From Odontocerum albicorne (taxonomy: Eukaryota; Arthropoda; Insecta; Trichoptera; Odontoceridae), in contig OX463863.1 in the NCBI GenBank assembly GCA_949825065.1, positions 15,174,345 through 15,238,344 of the forward strand: 64,000 bases of DNA. Direction: 5' to 3'. The stretch's first letter is position 1. Each line of letters starts with the position of its first letter. The notes beneath the pieces were generated by a model. The model was not told the origin of the DNA. It saw only the letters and a program-made list of their open reading frames with translations, and did not search any database. The translations under genes and the position numbers were made by a program. Positions 1-11,559 of this stretch are shown one piece after another.

Positions 1-689
1 TAGTATTTTTGATTTCCGAATTCATTTTTTTCTTAATATTTATTTTTATATACCTGCAATAGTTCGTATATTTATATTGTAGCCCCTAATTCAATGATAT
101 TAATCGTTATTTACTATGTGGCGTTCGTATGCGCGGTCAATGACCGGCGAAACGACCTTTGCATACCTTAACAATTTGAAACAAACAAGTGCAAGGTCCA
201 CACGCCGGTCATTCAACTCACTATCAGGCGTGGAGCGCATTCCATGTTAGAGCGAGAAGGCAACACATCTGTCGCGCCAAATCCCAAAACAGATTGTTAC
301 CTACACGCGACAAGAAGCGTATTGTGAATGCAGAAATGAGACGGCGGTATATCTTGCGGTCATTCCCGCACACATTCAAGAATAGTATAAATACCTACGT
401 CTATCAATTAAATTTCTTTTTCCGCATTGCGATCTAAACAAGTTTTATTTATCAACAAACCATCCTCATCATCTCTCCTAAAACTATATGAATACAAACA
501 TGCACGCATGGTATTTGAAAATTGTTATAAGAATGTTTTCGAAAATATGAATATATGAATACAAACATGCACGCATATATTCCGACGTTTTTTTATTTAA
601 TCATTGTTTCGTATTTTATCTTCATCAAAATGATCTTAAGTCATTTCTTTTTTGGAAAACCAATGATTTTTGACCTAAGGAAACGCCGA
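1..689. other. AT-rich flank, no gene seen
   Basis: No coding region is supported here. A GC-richer patch at about 115-370 resembles a patch at about 1430-1600 (shared words such as ACGACCTTTG / ACGACCTTCG), so it is probably a dispersed repeat. A short duplicated phrase (tgaatacaaacatgcacgcat) occurs near 487 and 554. Confidence 0.5.
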
Positions 690-1178
690 AATACTAAAAA
701 TATTGAAAATCATCATTCACAAGTGTTTGGCGTAATTTCATTTTCAAATTTGACCTTAAAATTTGAATTTATTTCCGGAGAGCCCAATATTTTTTAAATA
801 AACATGAGGAATGCATAAAATTATTTTATTTTCATGTCATTACAATATGTACGGAACAAGAAGACAACAAACATGGAAGCTGAATGAAATGATGACCCGA
901 TCTCTCTGCCAACCCCAATACTGTAACATTGTACCATGGCTATTCACCCGCAAGTCAATAAGGAACAGTCCCTGCAAAATTCTGTGTCTCTACCTGTCAC
1001 CAAATAATTCTCTATCGCAGACAAAGCCAGTGAACAATGATTCAGTCATTCAATTAAATAAAAGTTTTTTACAAGAACATTGCTGATATTAAATGTTATA
1101 AATTTTAATCAAATCATTCCGACGACTTTTTTTAAAGTTTTTTTTCTTTCCTTAATTCCTTGCAAAATTTCCAGAACA
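690..1178 (-). repeat. Left arm of a long inverted duplication
   Basis: This stretch matches, in reverse complement, positions about 58198-58636 at the other end of the cluster. Shared blocks in the same order include the phrase around ccttgcaaaatttccag (1157-1174), the ccatggctattc block near 936 and the aatattgaaaatcatcattc block near 699. Divergence is moderate, with indels. On this side the arm abuts an exon-1 stub of the zinc-finger family; on the other side it does not. Confidence 0.7.
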
Positions 1179-1187
1179 AAAGCACAC

Positions 1188-1208
1188 TTTGTGTAGCTGA
1201 GGATCCAT
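1188..1208 (-). pseudogene. Stub of zinc-finger gene exon 1
   Basis: The minus strand reads ATGGATCCTCAGCTACACAAA (MDPQLHK), identical to the start of exon 1 in the complete genes. Homology stops after these seven codons, where the sequence switches into the inverted-duplication arm. The normal 5' flank of the family follows on the upstream side. This is a gene whose body was lost at a recombination breakpoint. Confidence 0.75.
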
Positions 1209-2390
1209 CTATGACCTGGAATCATTCGAAATATTCAAGCATTTGGTTTATAATATGTTCAACCGTTTCACGTAGAGAAGCATAAAACTATATTCAGTTC
1301 CAGATATTCTTAAATGATAACTTTCCTGACATGAACATCTCCTTTGTCAGTGGTGTGTGTAGATTTATTTATGAGAGTTCTTCTTAAAATATTTATGATG
1401 TTATATGAACACTGGACACATGTGTAGGGACTACGGTCGTCCCTGAATATTGTCAACACGCACGGTCAACGACCGACGAAACGACCTTCGGACATGTCCA
1501 AAGGTCGCATACCAGAACATTTATATTGTTTACCCGCAAATACTATTTACGATACATTCCACAGTAGGAAGAGAACGCATCGCGCCGTCTCGCCGAGAAA
1601 ATATTTTTTGTTTGAGCTGTAGAGAACATTCCATTTTGAATGGATGAAACACTACATTTTAAATGGCATCAAAATGTAATTTTTCATCAAATGTCAAGTT
1701 AGTCTAGTTTAAACCAAAAAACTTGAAATAGTCAAAAATAATTTACATAGTTAATGGAAAAAGGTGTAAAACCTCAATTGTACTGATGTTACCATGATCG
1801 CTACCTCAGCAGATCAACTGTCCAAATGAGCTGAAGTTAAAATATGCCTTTATAAAACACAAAATGTCACTTTATCAATCAGTGCACACTGATACAAAAA
1901 ATAACAGTGAAGCGGTCAGAATGAAACAATAAATCAATACCGTAATCAACGGAAAACAATACAGACAAAATAAATCATACAATCACCTTATTGACAGTTC
2001 AATTTAACAGAAGTAACACACTCTTCTTTTTTAATAATGGCCGTGCACTCCTTTATCTGATGGAGTATACGCGGTGTCTCTATCTTCTTAAATAATGGCC
2101 GTGGACTTTTATGTATGGAGTATAAGCCAGATATGGTGTATTTTCTTCTTGATTAATGTTTGTGAACTCCTATATGTGAAGGAATATATGTTACTCTCAA
2201 GCCATGATAGGTGTCATATGATGCCATAGAAATATCCATAGACACAAATTCTCGCCCCCTTGCACAGGTTTCTTTCTTCTTCTTTTTGCCGAATGGCTGT
2301 GGACTCTTACATATGTCGGAGCACAGATTGCCTTAATATATGGAACATTGGCAAGTTGCTTGGATAAATAATTAGTTTCACTTTGATCAG
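1209..2390 (-). repeat. Zinc-finger unit 5' flank, copy 0
   Basis: This block is the upstream sequence of the zinc-finger family. It aligns with 8422-9425, 22653-24525 and 38843-43450, and in opposite orientation with 45600-47611 and 49440-49611. Landmarks are gaagcataaaactatattcag, the cagtgcacactgatac phrase near 1882 and the aataatggccgtg motifs near 2035-2110. It is interrupted at about 1425-1610 by a GC-richer insert shared with 115-370. Confidence 0.75.
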
Positions 2391-2394
2391 AAAG

Positions 2395-3260
2395 TACAGG
2401 ATTAAATGAGTGTAAATAAAATTCGGGTTGGGGACTGTGTGTGGAGGGAGGGAGGAGATTACCGCGATGATCAGCTGCAAGATTCTTGGTATATATGTGT
2501 TTGCCAGATGTTCATTCCGATGCCCTGACAAACATTTTTAGGGCTTCTAATAAGTCCAACGTATTTCCGTTACTACTGATATGTAAGAATTTGGTATCAT
2601 CAATAGAAAATATATGGTTTTCATGGTGAAAATGATTTACCATTTCAGAATAAATTAGAGGATTCATTAAGGCAGATTTCTGTTCACGAAACCTTCCTGT
2701 CTTTTCTGTATAGAAATTATCGTAGTCAGCACGTAAAAGTTCCTTTTTAAAATTGTCATCGGTTAAGGGGACAGTGAGCAATCTATGAAGCATATAGTTA
2801 AAGGCTACGAATTTATGGTTATTAGGATGAGTGGAGGTTGCTGGAATTATAGAGTCTGAATAAGTGTCTTTTCTATGTCAAATGTATCATTTTTGCGAGA
2901 TAATGTTAGGTCCAAGAAATTTAATTTTCCATAATATTCTGTTTCTTGTGAGAATTTTATAAAACTCTAGAATTTAGAAGTCCTTACTATTGTCATTTAT
3001 ATTTGTTGCTCACTCTAAAGATCTCCATCCTGGTATACTTGGACAGAGATTAGTGACATCAAAAGATACTAGTTTAGTATTATGAGGTAATTCTATGTTT
3101 TTTAGTTTTTCAATCAATTCCAAGGAGTTTATGATCGAGTGTTCAGCTTTAAAATAATAAAATTGTTCTTTGATAAACTTACATAATTAATAGGTTGGTG
3201 CCTGGTTATATGAAACCACAGGTCTCATGGTTATTTGTTTTTTTTTTTTGCGTAATTTAG
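2395..3260 (-). mobile_element. Penelope-like retroelement remnant
   Basis: The minus strand carries broken reverse-transcriptase coding sequence. A 93-codon stretch (2512-2793) contains RLLTVPLTDDNFKKEL, and about 3000-3110 encodes the VSFDVTNL type of motif seen in Penelope-like reverse transcriptases. The same segments recur at 43480-44935 and 11105-11510. There is no intact frame. The copy sits just upstream of a unit 5' flank, as at 9.4 kb and 43.5 kb, so it was probably duplicated with the units. Confidence 0.65.
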
Positions 3261-4144
3261 CTAAGCCATATAATTGAGGTATTTGTTGATTCATTATACA
3301 CAAATTATTTTTAAAATTTTGGTTCATGATGGAGTTACTGGAGGACTCTGGAAATAGGAAGAAGCTCCATGAAGATATACCTTGAACTTACTTTGGTCCA
3401 ATTGGACACTGACTTTGTGGCAGCCTGAAATAATTTTACAGCTTTTTTTAACCTTTTTAAAAATTTGTGACGTAAATATACTTTTTTCTATTTCTTTTAT
3501 ACTCATTTAATGCAAATTTCTTTCTCACACTCCAGTGCGGCCAATTTTCTTTATGTCAAGTATTTTTTATAATCTGAGGCTGATCAATTAGTTTCCTAGC
3601 TTCTGCAATCTAAACGTATCGCTAAAACATCAAAAACACAAACTCCGCTGAAAAAATTGCATCTTGACCCCATATGGAACATACTACCGCATTCTGATTG
3701 GTCCTTACGTACTTGACTATTTTGGATTTTAAAGTATCGCTGGAGTTGACTAGTTTTGATCTCAACTCAGAAATATTGATTTTAAGTAAAAATTAGAGAA
3801 AACATATTTTAGTTTGATTTTTAAAGATATTTTCATTGTTAATGAAAATATCTTTCAAGTGGCATCTAATTTAAAATATAAAATTTATAGTTAAGGCATT
3901 AACATTGTCCAGGTTTAAAGAATGTACGAGGTAATTTGTTTTTTTTTTCAAATATTGTTAATTCTACTTTTAAAAAGTGGAATAAACGAACTGAAGTCAG
4001 TTAAGTTTGAACCAAAACAACTCATTCGATTTAAGTGTAAAGGAACTATCTCCACGGTACTGATGCAAGGTGATCGCTACCTCAGCTGCCCACCTGTCAA
4101 AATGAGCTGACTATATCAAATAGTGCACACTGATACAAACAATC
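3261..4144. other. Gene-poor stretch with repeat scraps
   Basis: No gene is supported. Positions about 3885-3935 match 47326-47375 (ggcattaac...aggtttaaag...gtaatttgttt), a terminal piece of a retroelement-like repeat. Positions about 4070-4145 are a scrap of the zinc-finger 5' flank (gatcgctacctcag, gtgcacactgatac). Confidence 0.45.
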
Positions 4145-4640
4145 ACAGTGAATACCCTGCAATTTTTAGAACCCGGAATATCACAATCCTCCATCAGCAT
4201 CTACGGATGTCAAAAGTCAATGCAAGGTATCCAGAATGCTCACGCCACTTCAAAAACAACAATGCGTTGAATGTTCACGACAGTTTTTGGAACTCTGAAG
4301 AAACGACAAAGATCAGATTTTGAGCTGAATCGTTACTGAAGATGAAACTTGGGCTCATCATTATGAGCTCGAGTCGAAGCAGAAGTCCATTCAGTGACAT
4401 AAAAAGGGCACACAGCCCCTTAAGAAGTTCAAAGTGTCGCAATCAACTGGAAAAATAAGGCTACAATTTTTTGGGATGCGTAAAGATAAAAAGATAAGGG
4501 AGTTAAAAGGAGAGGAAAATGGACAAAACGGGTGTTGTGCTGCTTTTGCGTGTCAATGCACCCATACACAAAAGCAATTCTATAAATAAGCTTATTGAAA
4601 AATGTATTCAAGTTCAAATGGTGAATATATTGAAAAGAAA
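4145..4640 (+). mobile_element. Mariner transposase fragment (irritans-like)
   Basis: Degenerate plus-strand coding sequence contains the mariner catalytic neighbourhood: TEDETWAHHYELESKQKS near 4333-4386, then a VSQSTGKIRATIFWDA-like stretch. Frameshifts and a large internal deletion remove the second and third catalytic aspartates. It is a shorter copy of the element at 27300-28075, and both are followed by the same flank, so it was present before that block was duplicated. Confidence 0.7.
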
Positions 4641-5689
4641 AAAAAAATCTACTCTTTCCCCTGCAACAAAAATACTAGGAAATGAAAATTGTTGAATTTT
4701 TTTGAAAGAATTTATTAACAAAAATATTCTGACAATAAACAATTGGCTATAAATTAGATATCTTAGAAATCTACACATTCCTGAATCATTCATAATTATT
4801 CGTTACAAGATGCAATAATACATTTAAATTCTCACAGCCTCGAAAAACAATAAAGATAAATGTGTCCCTTTAACATCATAAATGAAGAGAACTAAATGTT
4901 CTCCGTTAGTAGGATAAAGTACACAATCTGCGATGTAACCGATTTGAAAACCATGTGTTTTTCTCAATGGGCAACACTCGATATTAGAGAATAGCAGAGG
5001 AAAGATTTATACTTCTTTATAAATGGGAGCTTATGCCACTATTCAAAAAGAACATAAGGAATGCTACGGAATAAAATGATCAAATATTTAACAAATAAAT
5101 TAATCATAAGAAGTTTCTGGATAATTTGGAAAAAGTCCAAAACTTTTGCAACCGAGTCACATTTACTATTGTTGTTCAAATTAAAAAAGAAACTTGGCAC
5201 AGGCCCAAGTATGTTTAGTGAACGTATATTTTTAAAATAAAAAATATATCAAAATTATGACTATCCAATATTTAATTATGTTTTATGAGTGTTGTTCAAT
5301 GAATGTCAAAATTATTCAAAAACAGTGAAGTGAAAGATATTTTAGCTGGCGAGAACCAGCCCTTGACTTTCATCTTATGCGGAAGCTGCTCCTACACCTG
5401 GACTTTGCAGATAATATCTGCACCACCATTCTCGAACTATTTTTGCACAATAGTCTTCATCAATTCCACAATGTCATGTTTTCTCAACCTTTTGATTTAT
5501 CAATTTTTTTCATACACTGAGAGTTACATCTCAAATTCATGATTTTCTTGTTCCCAATCACAGCGGAACCTCTGTTCATAATTTTACTGCTAATGTTACC
5601 ACAGTCCCAAGATTTCCTAACAGTGATGATTTTGATGTACTAATAAACGAACCAATGAAGGGCTTTCCTCCACAATGAATACATCAAGA
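4641..5689. repeat. 3' flank block of zinc-finger units, copy A
   Basis: Parts of this block match the region downstream of gene C: 4640-4800 with 28090-28250 and 5100-5580 with 29350-29840 (for example gaaagatattttagYtggcgagaac). The exon-1 array at 28271-29285 lies between the two matching parts in the gene C copy and is absent here. No gene is supported. Confidence 0.65.
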
Positions 5690-6255
5690 ATGTCTTCCAA
5701 CATCGGCCTCTCTCCGCTATAAATCCTTAAATGGGTATTACATTTGCATCATCATAGAATGTCTTCACACATTTCTTACAGCTGTAAGGCTTCTCTCAAC
5801 TGTAAAGCCTTTAGTGAGATTTTAATGTACCTATAGTTGAGAAAGTCTTTTCACAACTATCGCAACAGGACAGCTTCTCTGCACTATGAATCTGTTCATC
5901 ACATTTTAAATGGCCTCTTTGTGAAAATATCTTACCACATTTTTCACAATTGTAATGCTTCTCTTCACTATAAATCCTTGAATGGTACATTAAATTTCTA
6001 TTCAAAGTGAATGTTTTCTACCAATTTTCCTAGCATCCTTTCACGGTGAATCTTTAAATGACGTATACAACTCCAATGATTAATTAATGTTTTTCCACAA
6101 TTTTACAGCTGAAAGTTTTCTCTCCACTGTGAATCTTTTCTAGAAAATTGAAATAACTTTTATGCGCGAATGTTGTATCACATTGTCCACATCTGTTATA
6201 ACTCTCTCCACTGTTAATCTTTTCATGAGAATTTAAATTAGTTTTTTTTTTTTTT
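5690..6255 (-). pseudogene. Degenerate C2H2 fingers downstream of gene A
   Basis: Minus-strand sequence encodes decayed fingers, for example CDSCEKTFSTIGTLKSH and CEKCGKIFSQRGHLKCDEQIH within 5811-6005. At about 6093-6140 it encodes the family C-terminal ending FSCKIVEKH-stop, which genes B and C still use. Gene A stops earlier at 6256, next to a long T-run at 6240-6255. This stretch therefore looks like a former or duplicated 3' end of the same exon. Several frames are broken. Confidence 0.75.
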
Positions 6256-8421
6256 TCACAATTTTACAGCTGAAGAATCCTCTCCACTGTGAATCCTTTC
6301 ATGTAAATTTAAACTTCTTTTATGTGCAAATAACTTACCACATTGTCCACAGCAGTAAGGCTTCTCTCTAGTATGAATTATTTCATGACATTTTAAAAAA
6401 CCTTTGCCTGAGAAAGTCTTATCACATTGTTTACAGCTGTAAGGCTTCTCTCCAGTATGAATTCTTTGATGACATTTTAAAATACCTTTAGTTGAGAATT
6501 TCTTATCACATTGTCCACATCTGTAAGGTTTCTCTCCACTGTGAATCCTTTCATGAGAATTTAAATTAATTTTATTTACGAATGTCTTACCACATTGTCC
6601 ACAGCTGTAGGGCTTCTCTCCAGTATGAATTCTTTCATGACGGTTTAATTTATTTTTGGATAAGAAAGTCTTATCACATTGTCCACAGCTGTAAGGCTTC
6701 TCTCCAGTATGAATCCTTTCATGATATTTTAAAGTACCTTTATCTGAGAAAATCTTATCACATTGTCCACAGCTGAAAGGTTTCTCTCCACTGTGAATCC
6801 TTTCATGAGAATTTAAATTACATTTATGTAAGAATGTCTTATCACACTGTCCACAGCTGTACGGTTTCTCTCCAATATGAATCTTTTCATGACGTTTTAA
6901 ATTACCTTTGTCTGAGAAAGTCTTATCACATTGTCCACATATGTAAGGTTTCTCTCCACTGTGAATTCTTTCATGACGTTTTAAACTATCTTTGTCCGAG
7001 AAAGTCTTATCACATTGTCCACATCCGTAAGGTTTCTCGCCACTGTGAATCCTTTCATGACGTTTTAAAATACCTTTGTCTGAGAAAGTCTTATCACATT
7101 GTCCACATCTGTAAGGTTTCTCTCCACTGTGAATCTTTTCGTGAGAATTGCCAAGAAAAATGTTTTTATTGCATTTTTTTTTACTGAATTGGTTACTCAT
7201 ATCACCTGAACCTAAAAACATGTGAAAATCAAGAAAAAATATTGAAGGGTTTAAAAGAAAGATCATCGATTATCTTTTTGTAACTAAGCATTTCTCAAAT
7301 GTTTGTTCTTCAATTTATACAAGAAATCACTTGTATTGAATTGTCAACTAAGAAAAAAATTGATGAGGTTATGAAAAAAACATTTTAACTTTATTATTTG
7401 TGGTAAGACTTAACTTGAATCCTATTTCAAATCACAATAAGAAAGATAATGTTGTTGATAATTTAATGAAAAAGTGAAAACTTATTCAGAATACAATCCA
7501 AATATTTACACTCACTTGTTATTGCATGCGTGTCGTAAACATCAACAGTCTCTGTGTTACTGACCCGATCACATTCCTTTTTTATATCCCCTCCCTGTGT
7601 GTCAATAGCAAAATCAGGGGATACTGGCGCAGTATCCTCTTCTTCATATTCTTGTTTTATGAAAAAATCTGAACAAATTTCCAATTCAAAATCGTGGGAT
7701 TGCTTCAGTAAACTCATTTCTGAGGTCATTTCTTTACTGAATGTGTCACAAGATGGCTGGGCCGTGACATCTACAAAAAAAACATACAAGATCAAATCTA
7801 CTGAAGTAATTAAACAAAAATTGATATACAGGTATTGTAATTTTTCTAAAGTGATCCATTTGACATCCATTGTGTGTTGCTCGTCGGCGTGTCGATAGTT
7901 ATTTAAAGTGGATTCCTCATATTTTATAAATTATCTATCGCAATATTTTTTGGCATGATTTTATATAAAGAGCTAAATACAATTCGTACATTGCTTTACA
8001 TATTTCATATTTCTTAGTGTGGTGATAACTCATAACAGAACGTCAACGTTCCGTGATTAATCCACTTTTTACTTATTATGTGTTAAATATTTTTCAAAAC
8101 AAAAAAAAATTACATAAAAATTCTGGCCTACAGGTACACACCACCTTTTCCATGCCTGGTATGGAATATGTGGTGTGTACCTGTTGAATGTTTGTCATAT
8201 CTCTCATATTTATTTTATTTTAACGATATAAGTGTACTTGGGTCTGTGGGATTATCATCATCATGTCTGCTATCTGCGCTGATATCTTGTGCACATTCCT
8301 GCTTGATATCTGCCTCATGTATACTGATATACTGGGGGAACAGTGCTGCAGTATCCCCGTCTTCTGCCTTTTCTTCTTTCACCATTACTTCTGCGCTCCT
8401 TTTGTGTAGCTGAGGATCCAT
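6256..8421 (-). CDS. C2H2 zinc-finger protein, gene A (10 fingers)
   Basis: Three-exon model: exon 1 8238-8421, exon 2 7516-7770, exon 3 6256-7211. All introns are GT-AG (467 and 304 nt) and phase 1; the total is 1395 nt, 464 residues. Exon 1 starts MDPQLHK and holds acidic sequence with ΨKxE motifs (VKEE, IKQE). Exon 2 is acidic and again has IKQE and IKKE. Exon 3 starts in GSGDMSNQF and encodes ten fingers of the form C-x2-C-x12-H-x3-H joined by HSGEKPY-type linkers, so it should be a nuclear DNA-binding protein, probably a transcriptional regulator. The C-terminus (GEDSSAVKL) departs from the YSCKIVEKH ending of genes B and C because of an indel by a T-run. Splice sites are inferred from paralogue conservation and phase. 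Target and partners are unknown. Confidence 0.85.
8130..8184 (-). other. Conserved intron-1 inverted repeat, gene A
   Basis: Two 24-nt arms starting ACAGGTACACACCAC pair at 22 of 24 positions around a 7-nt loop. It lies 53 nt inside intron 1 of gene A. The same hairpin is at the same place in genes B, C and D. It could be an RNA structure, an embedded small-RNA precursor, or a fossil palindromic element. Confidence 0.8.
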
Positions 8422-9425
8422 CTATGACCTGGAAGCATTCGAAATATTCAAACATTGAGTTTATAATATGTTTAATCGTTTCACGTACAGAAGCATAAAA
8501 CTATATTCAGTTCCAGATATTCTTAAATGATAACTTTCCTGACATGAACATCTTCTTTGTCAGAGGTGTGTAGATTTATTTTTGAGAGTTCTTCTTAAAA
8601 TATTTATGATATTATATGAACACTGGACACATGCATTACACTTAATTTAAAGCCTAATGTGCTACTGTCGCATATCAATTAATTTTAAATATAAAATGTT
8701 TGAGGCAACATTTTTTTGTATGACTTGTACAGAACATTCCATTTTGAATGGGTGAAACACTACATTTTAAATGGCATCAAAATATAATTTTTCATCAAAA
8801 GTTAAGAATGTCAAGTTTAAACCAAAAAACTTGAAATTGTGAAAAATAATTCATATAGGTAATGGGAAAAAGTGTAATGCTTCTGTGATCGCTACACCAG
8901 CAGATCAACTGTCAAAATGAGCTGAGGCAAAAATATGCCTTTATAAAACACAAAATGTCAGTTTATCAAGCAGTGCACACTGATACAATCACAGTGAAGC
9001 GATCAGAATGAAACACTAAATCAACTCTCAAAAACGGAAAAAAAATACAGACAAAATAAATTACATACAATTAATTGACAGTTCAATTTAACAGAAATAA
9101 CACACTCTTCTTTTTTAATAGTATACGCCAGATATGGTGTATTTTCTTCTTGATTGACTGTACTCCTATATTTGAATGAATATACGTGTCTCAAGCGATG
9201 ACGGGCGTCAAATGATGCCATAGAAATAACCATAGAGTCAAATTTTCGCTTTCTAGCACGGGCTGCTTTCTTCTTCTTTTATTTAGCAGAATGGCTGTGG
9301 ACTCTTAAATGTGAAGGAGCACAGATTGCCTTAATAGATGGAACATTGGCAAATTGTTTGGATAAATAATTAGTTCAGAAAGTACAAGATTAAATTAGTG
9401 TTAAAAAAATAAGATAGATGATATA
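8422..9425 (-). repeat. Zinc-finger unit 5' flank, gene A
   Basis: This is the upstream sequence of gene A, nearly collinear with the flanks of genes B and C. In minus-strand orientation the start codon is preceded by a TTCCAG|GTCATAG-like junction, which suggests a 5' UTR intron acceptor a few bases before the ATG. I cannot place a promoter. Positions 9290-9380 preserve the empty target sites of insertions found in the flanks of B and C. Confidence 0.7.
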
Positions 9426-9479
9426 TTATATATGTTACAAAGTGTAAATTTAATACATTAGGTCAATGTATGCATTATC

Positions 9480-11510
9480 TATCAGTACCTTATAAATTGG
9501 TGTAATTATCTATCAGTACCTTTCTAAATAAAAAAAAGCCATCTGCATACCCAAACCAGCACAAAACATTTTTAATCTAATAAATAAATATAGGTTTATT
9601 GACAGCAACATAGTATGTACAAAATATATTTAAATAACACTTTTAAAACACAAAAATTGCAGATAATACATTAAATACAGAAGCTATCATAAGGTCTGGG
9701 CTCATCTAATAACATCCCCTCGGCCAAAATACACCCCGCCAATATAGGGCGAACCCAGCCACGGGGACATCAGATGTTTTTCAGCCCACACCCTTGAACA
9801 CGTAGAACAAGAATATAAAAAAAACAGAAAATAAATAGATGACAAAAAAATACATTAAAACGTCCGGGCTCATCCCACAAACATTCCACCGGCCGAGATA
9901 CACCCCACCAATGTAGGGCGAGCCCGACCACAAGAGCATCAGGGGGCTTCCATCCCACACCCCCGCATATCTAGATTAAAGAATAAATCGAAAAAGAAAA
10001 AAAAACAAAAACGTATGGCAGAAAACAAAATAAAAAGTAAACCCACATATATCACCTCAGGTTAACTGTCAGCAAGAACGAGAAAAAAAAGAAAAGCCTG
10101 AAAGGAGTCCAAATTTTACATAATGACAAATGGGAAGTGAAATAGTTGAGACAACATTGAAATAGTTAGGCAGTAATACATTGAAATAGATAAGCAGTTT
10201 TAAAAGAATGAATGAGGAGATAACGCACAAACACGTATGCACAATCCTCGATTCACCACCAGCGAAAAGAGAGAAAAGAAAGAAAATAAGAAAAGAAAAG
10301 CAAACAAGAAACCCATTAACTACCCAGAAGATAACACTTTAGAGCATCTCTGAAGGTACAACTATTCACCCGCTCCTTCAAGGCCTGGGGCAACTCATTC
10401 CAGCATTTGCTGGCTGAGTATGAGAAGGATCCCCTAAACAGTGTTAGATTATGGTTTGGGATAAGTAAAAGAGTCTTTCTGCTTCTAGTTTTGTAGCCAT
10501 GAAAGTTTCTAGCCCAATTCAGTTGGCATTTTTGTACTGGTAATTTTATGCATGAATACGCTTAAGTGAAGAAACCATTTTTGTTTCATGTCAATAATTT
10601 TAAAAGCTCTCAATCAAAAAAGGGGTGATGTGTCCTCTGGGGGGAATGTTGAAACAATACCTACAGCAAGCATTTTGTAATCTTTGCAATTTCTTTTCGG
10701 ATTTCCTTAGAAGGCACGGTCCATAGATGCAATCACCATACTCTACTAGTGGGATAATGAGCGCGTCGATTATTCTACATCTAGCCTCAATCGACAGGTT
10801 TTGACGATGGCGATAAACCCATTGTAATTTAGTTTTAACGTGAGCCTCGAATCTAAAGTCATATTTCTTAGTGGGGTGGGACAACATCCGTAGTCCAGCC
10901 TGATGTCTAGTGGTAACTCGTTGACTCCTACCAGTTAGGAAACTTTTAAGTCACTGGCATGCACTCTCTGAGAACCCCAAAGAGGACAGTTAAGAGACCA
11001 GGAGATCTGTATTGACGGTATCAAAAGTTCTTGAATAATGAAGCAGAGCAGTAACCTTTCCCTTATCTGATTCCCGTAATATGTCATCCACCACACAGCT
11101 CAGTTAATTAATTAACTTAACCTTACTTATATAAATACATTTTTCAAAACACTCCATAAATATTTCACTGAGGAGTGGAGACAACGGTGAGCCAATAGGT
11201 AAACCATTTGTTTTTTTATATATTGTATTGTTGAAATTAAAATAATTTTGTTTAATACATATGTCCATTAGTGAAATAAATTGCGAATTTTTAAGATTCC
11301 TTACTATTGTTATTTAAAATATTTTTTGCTCGCTCTAAAGATCTCCATCCTGGTATACTTGGATAGAGATTAGTGACATCAAAAGATACTAGTTTAGCAT
11401 TATGAGGTAATTCTATGTTTTTTAGGTTTTCAGTCAATTCAAAGGAGTTTTTGTTTGAGTATTCAGAATGAAAATCTTGAAACCGGTATGTAATGGCCAT
11501 TAGTGAAATG
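9480..11510 (-). mobile_element. Penelope-like remnant split by a LINE
   Basis: Two minus-strand pieces, 9480-9575 and 11105-11510, are contiguous in the homologous copy at 43480-44935. The right piece encodes LVSFDVTNLYPSIPG and, in another frame, GLPIGSPLSPLLSEIFM, characteristic Penelope-like reverse-transcriptase motifs. The left piece covers the region just before the YADD box. A LINE (9576-11104) separates them. No intact frame remains. Confidence 0.75.
9576..11104 (-). mobile_element. LINE (Jockey-like) 3' part, minus strand
   Basis: The minus strand encodes reverse-transcriptase pieces: a KGKVTALLHYSRTFDTVN block near 11040-11080 (palm motif A), SLGFSESACQ near 10970, and a C-terminal stretch 10600-10887 with RIIDALIIPLVEYGDCIYG. 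The YADD region is deleted between these. The 3' UTR (about 9590-10550) has two diverged copies of a GC-rich motif (9695-9785 and 9865-9960) and an AATAAA near its end. Insertion at a TTAAT-like target split the Penelope-like element. Confidence 0.75.
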
Positions 11511-11559
11511 AATTCCGAAAAAACTATTTTTCAAGTCTGTAATTTAACATTTCATTCCC

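Noticed and set aside
189..437. 82-codon plus frame near the left edge
   Set aside because: No recognisable domain; it overlaps a GC-richer dispersed patch shared with 1430-1600.
4123..4323. Zinc-finger-like frame (YPECSRHFKNNNALNVH)
   Set aside because: The same DNA aligns, out of frame, with mariner transposase coding at 27300-27480, so the C/H pattern is chance.
6582..7187. Long antisense open frames across finger arrays (also 20087-21043, 30517-31389, 52426-53307)
   Set aside because: They are mirror translations of repeated finger codons (SYHIVHSCKAS... pattern) and track the 84-bp finger period; they have no independent start context or domain.
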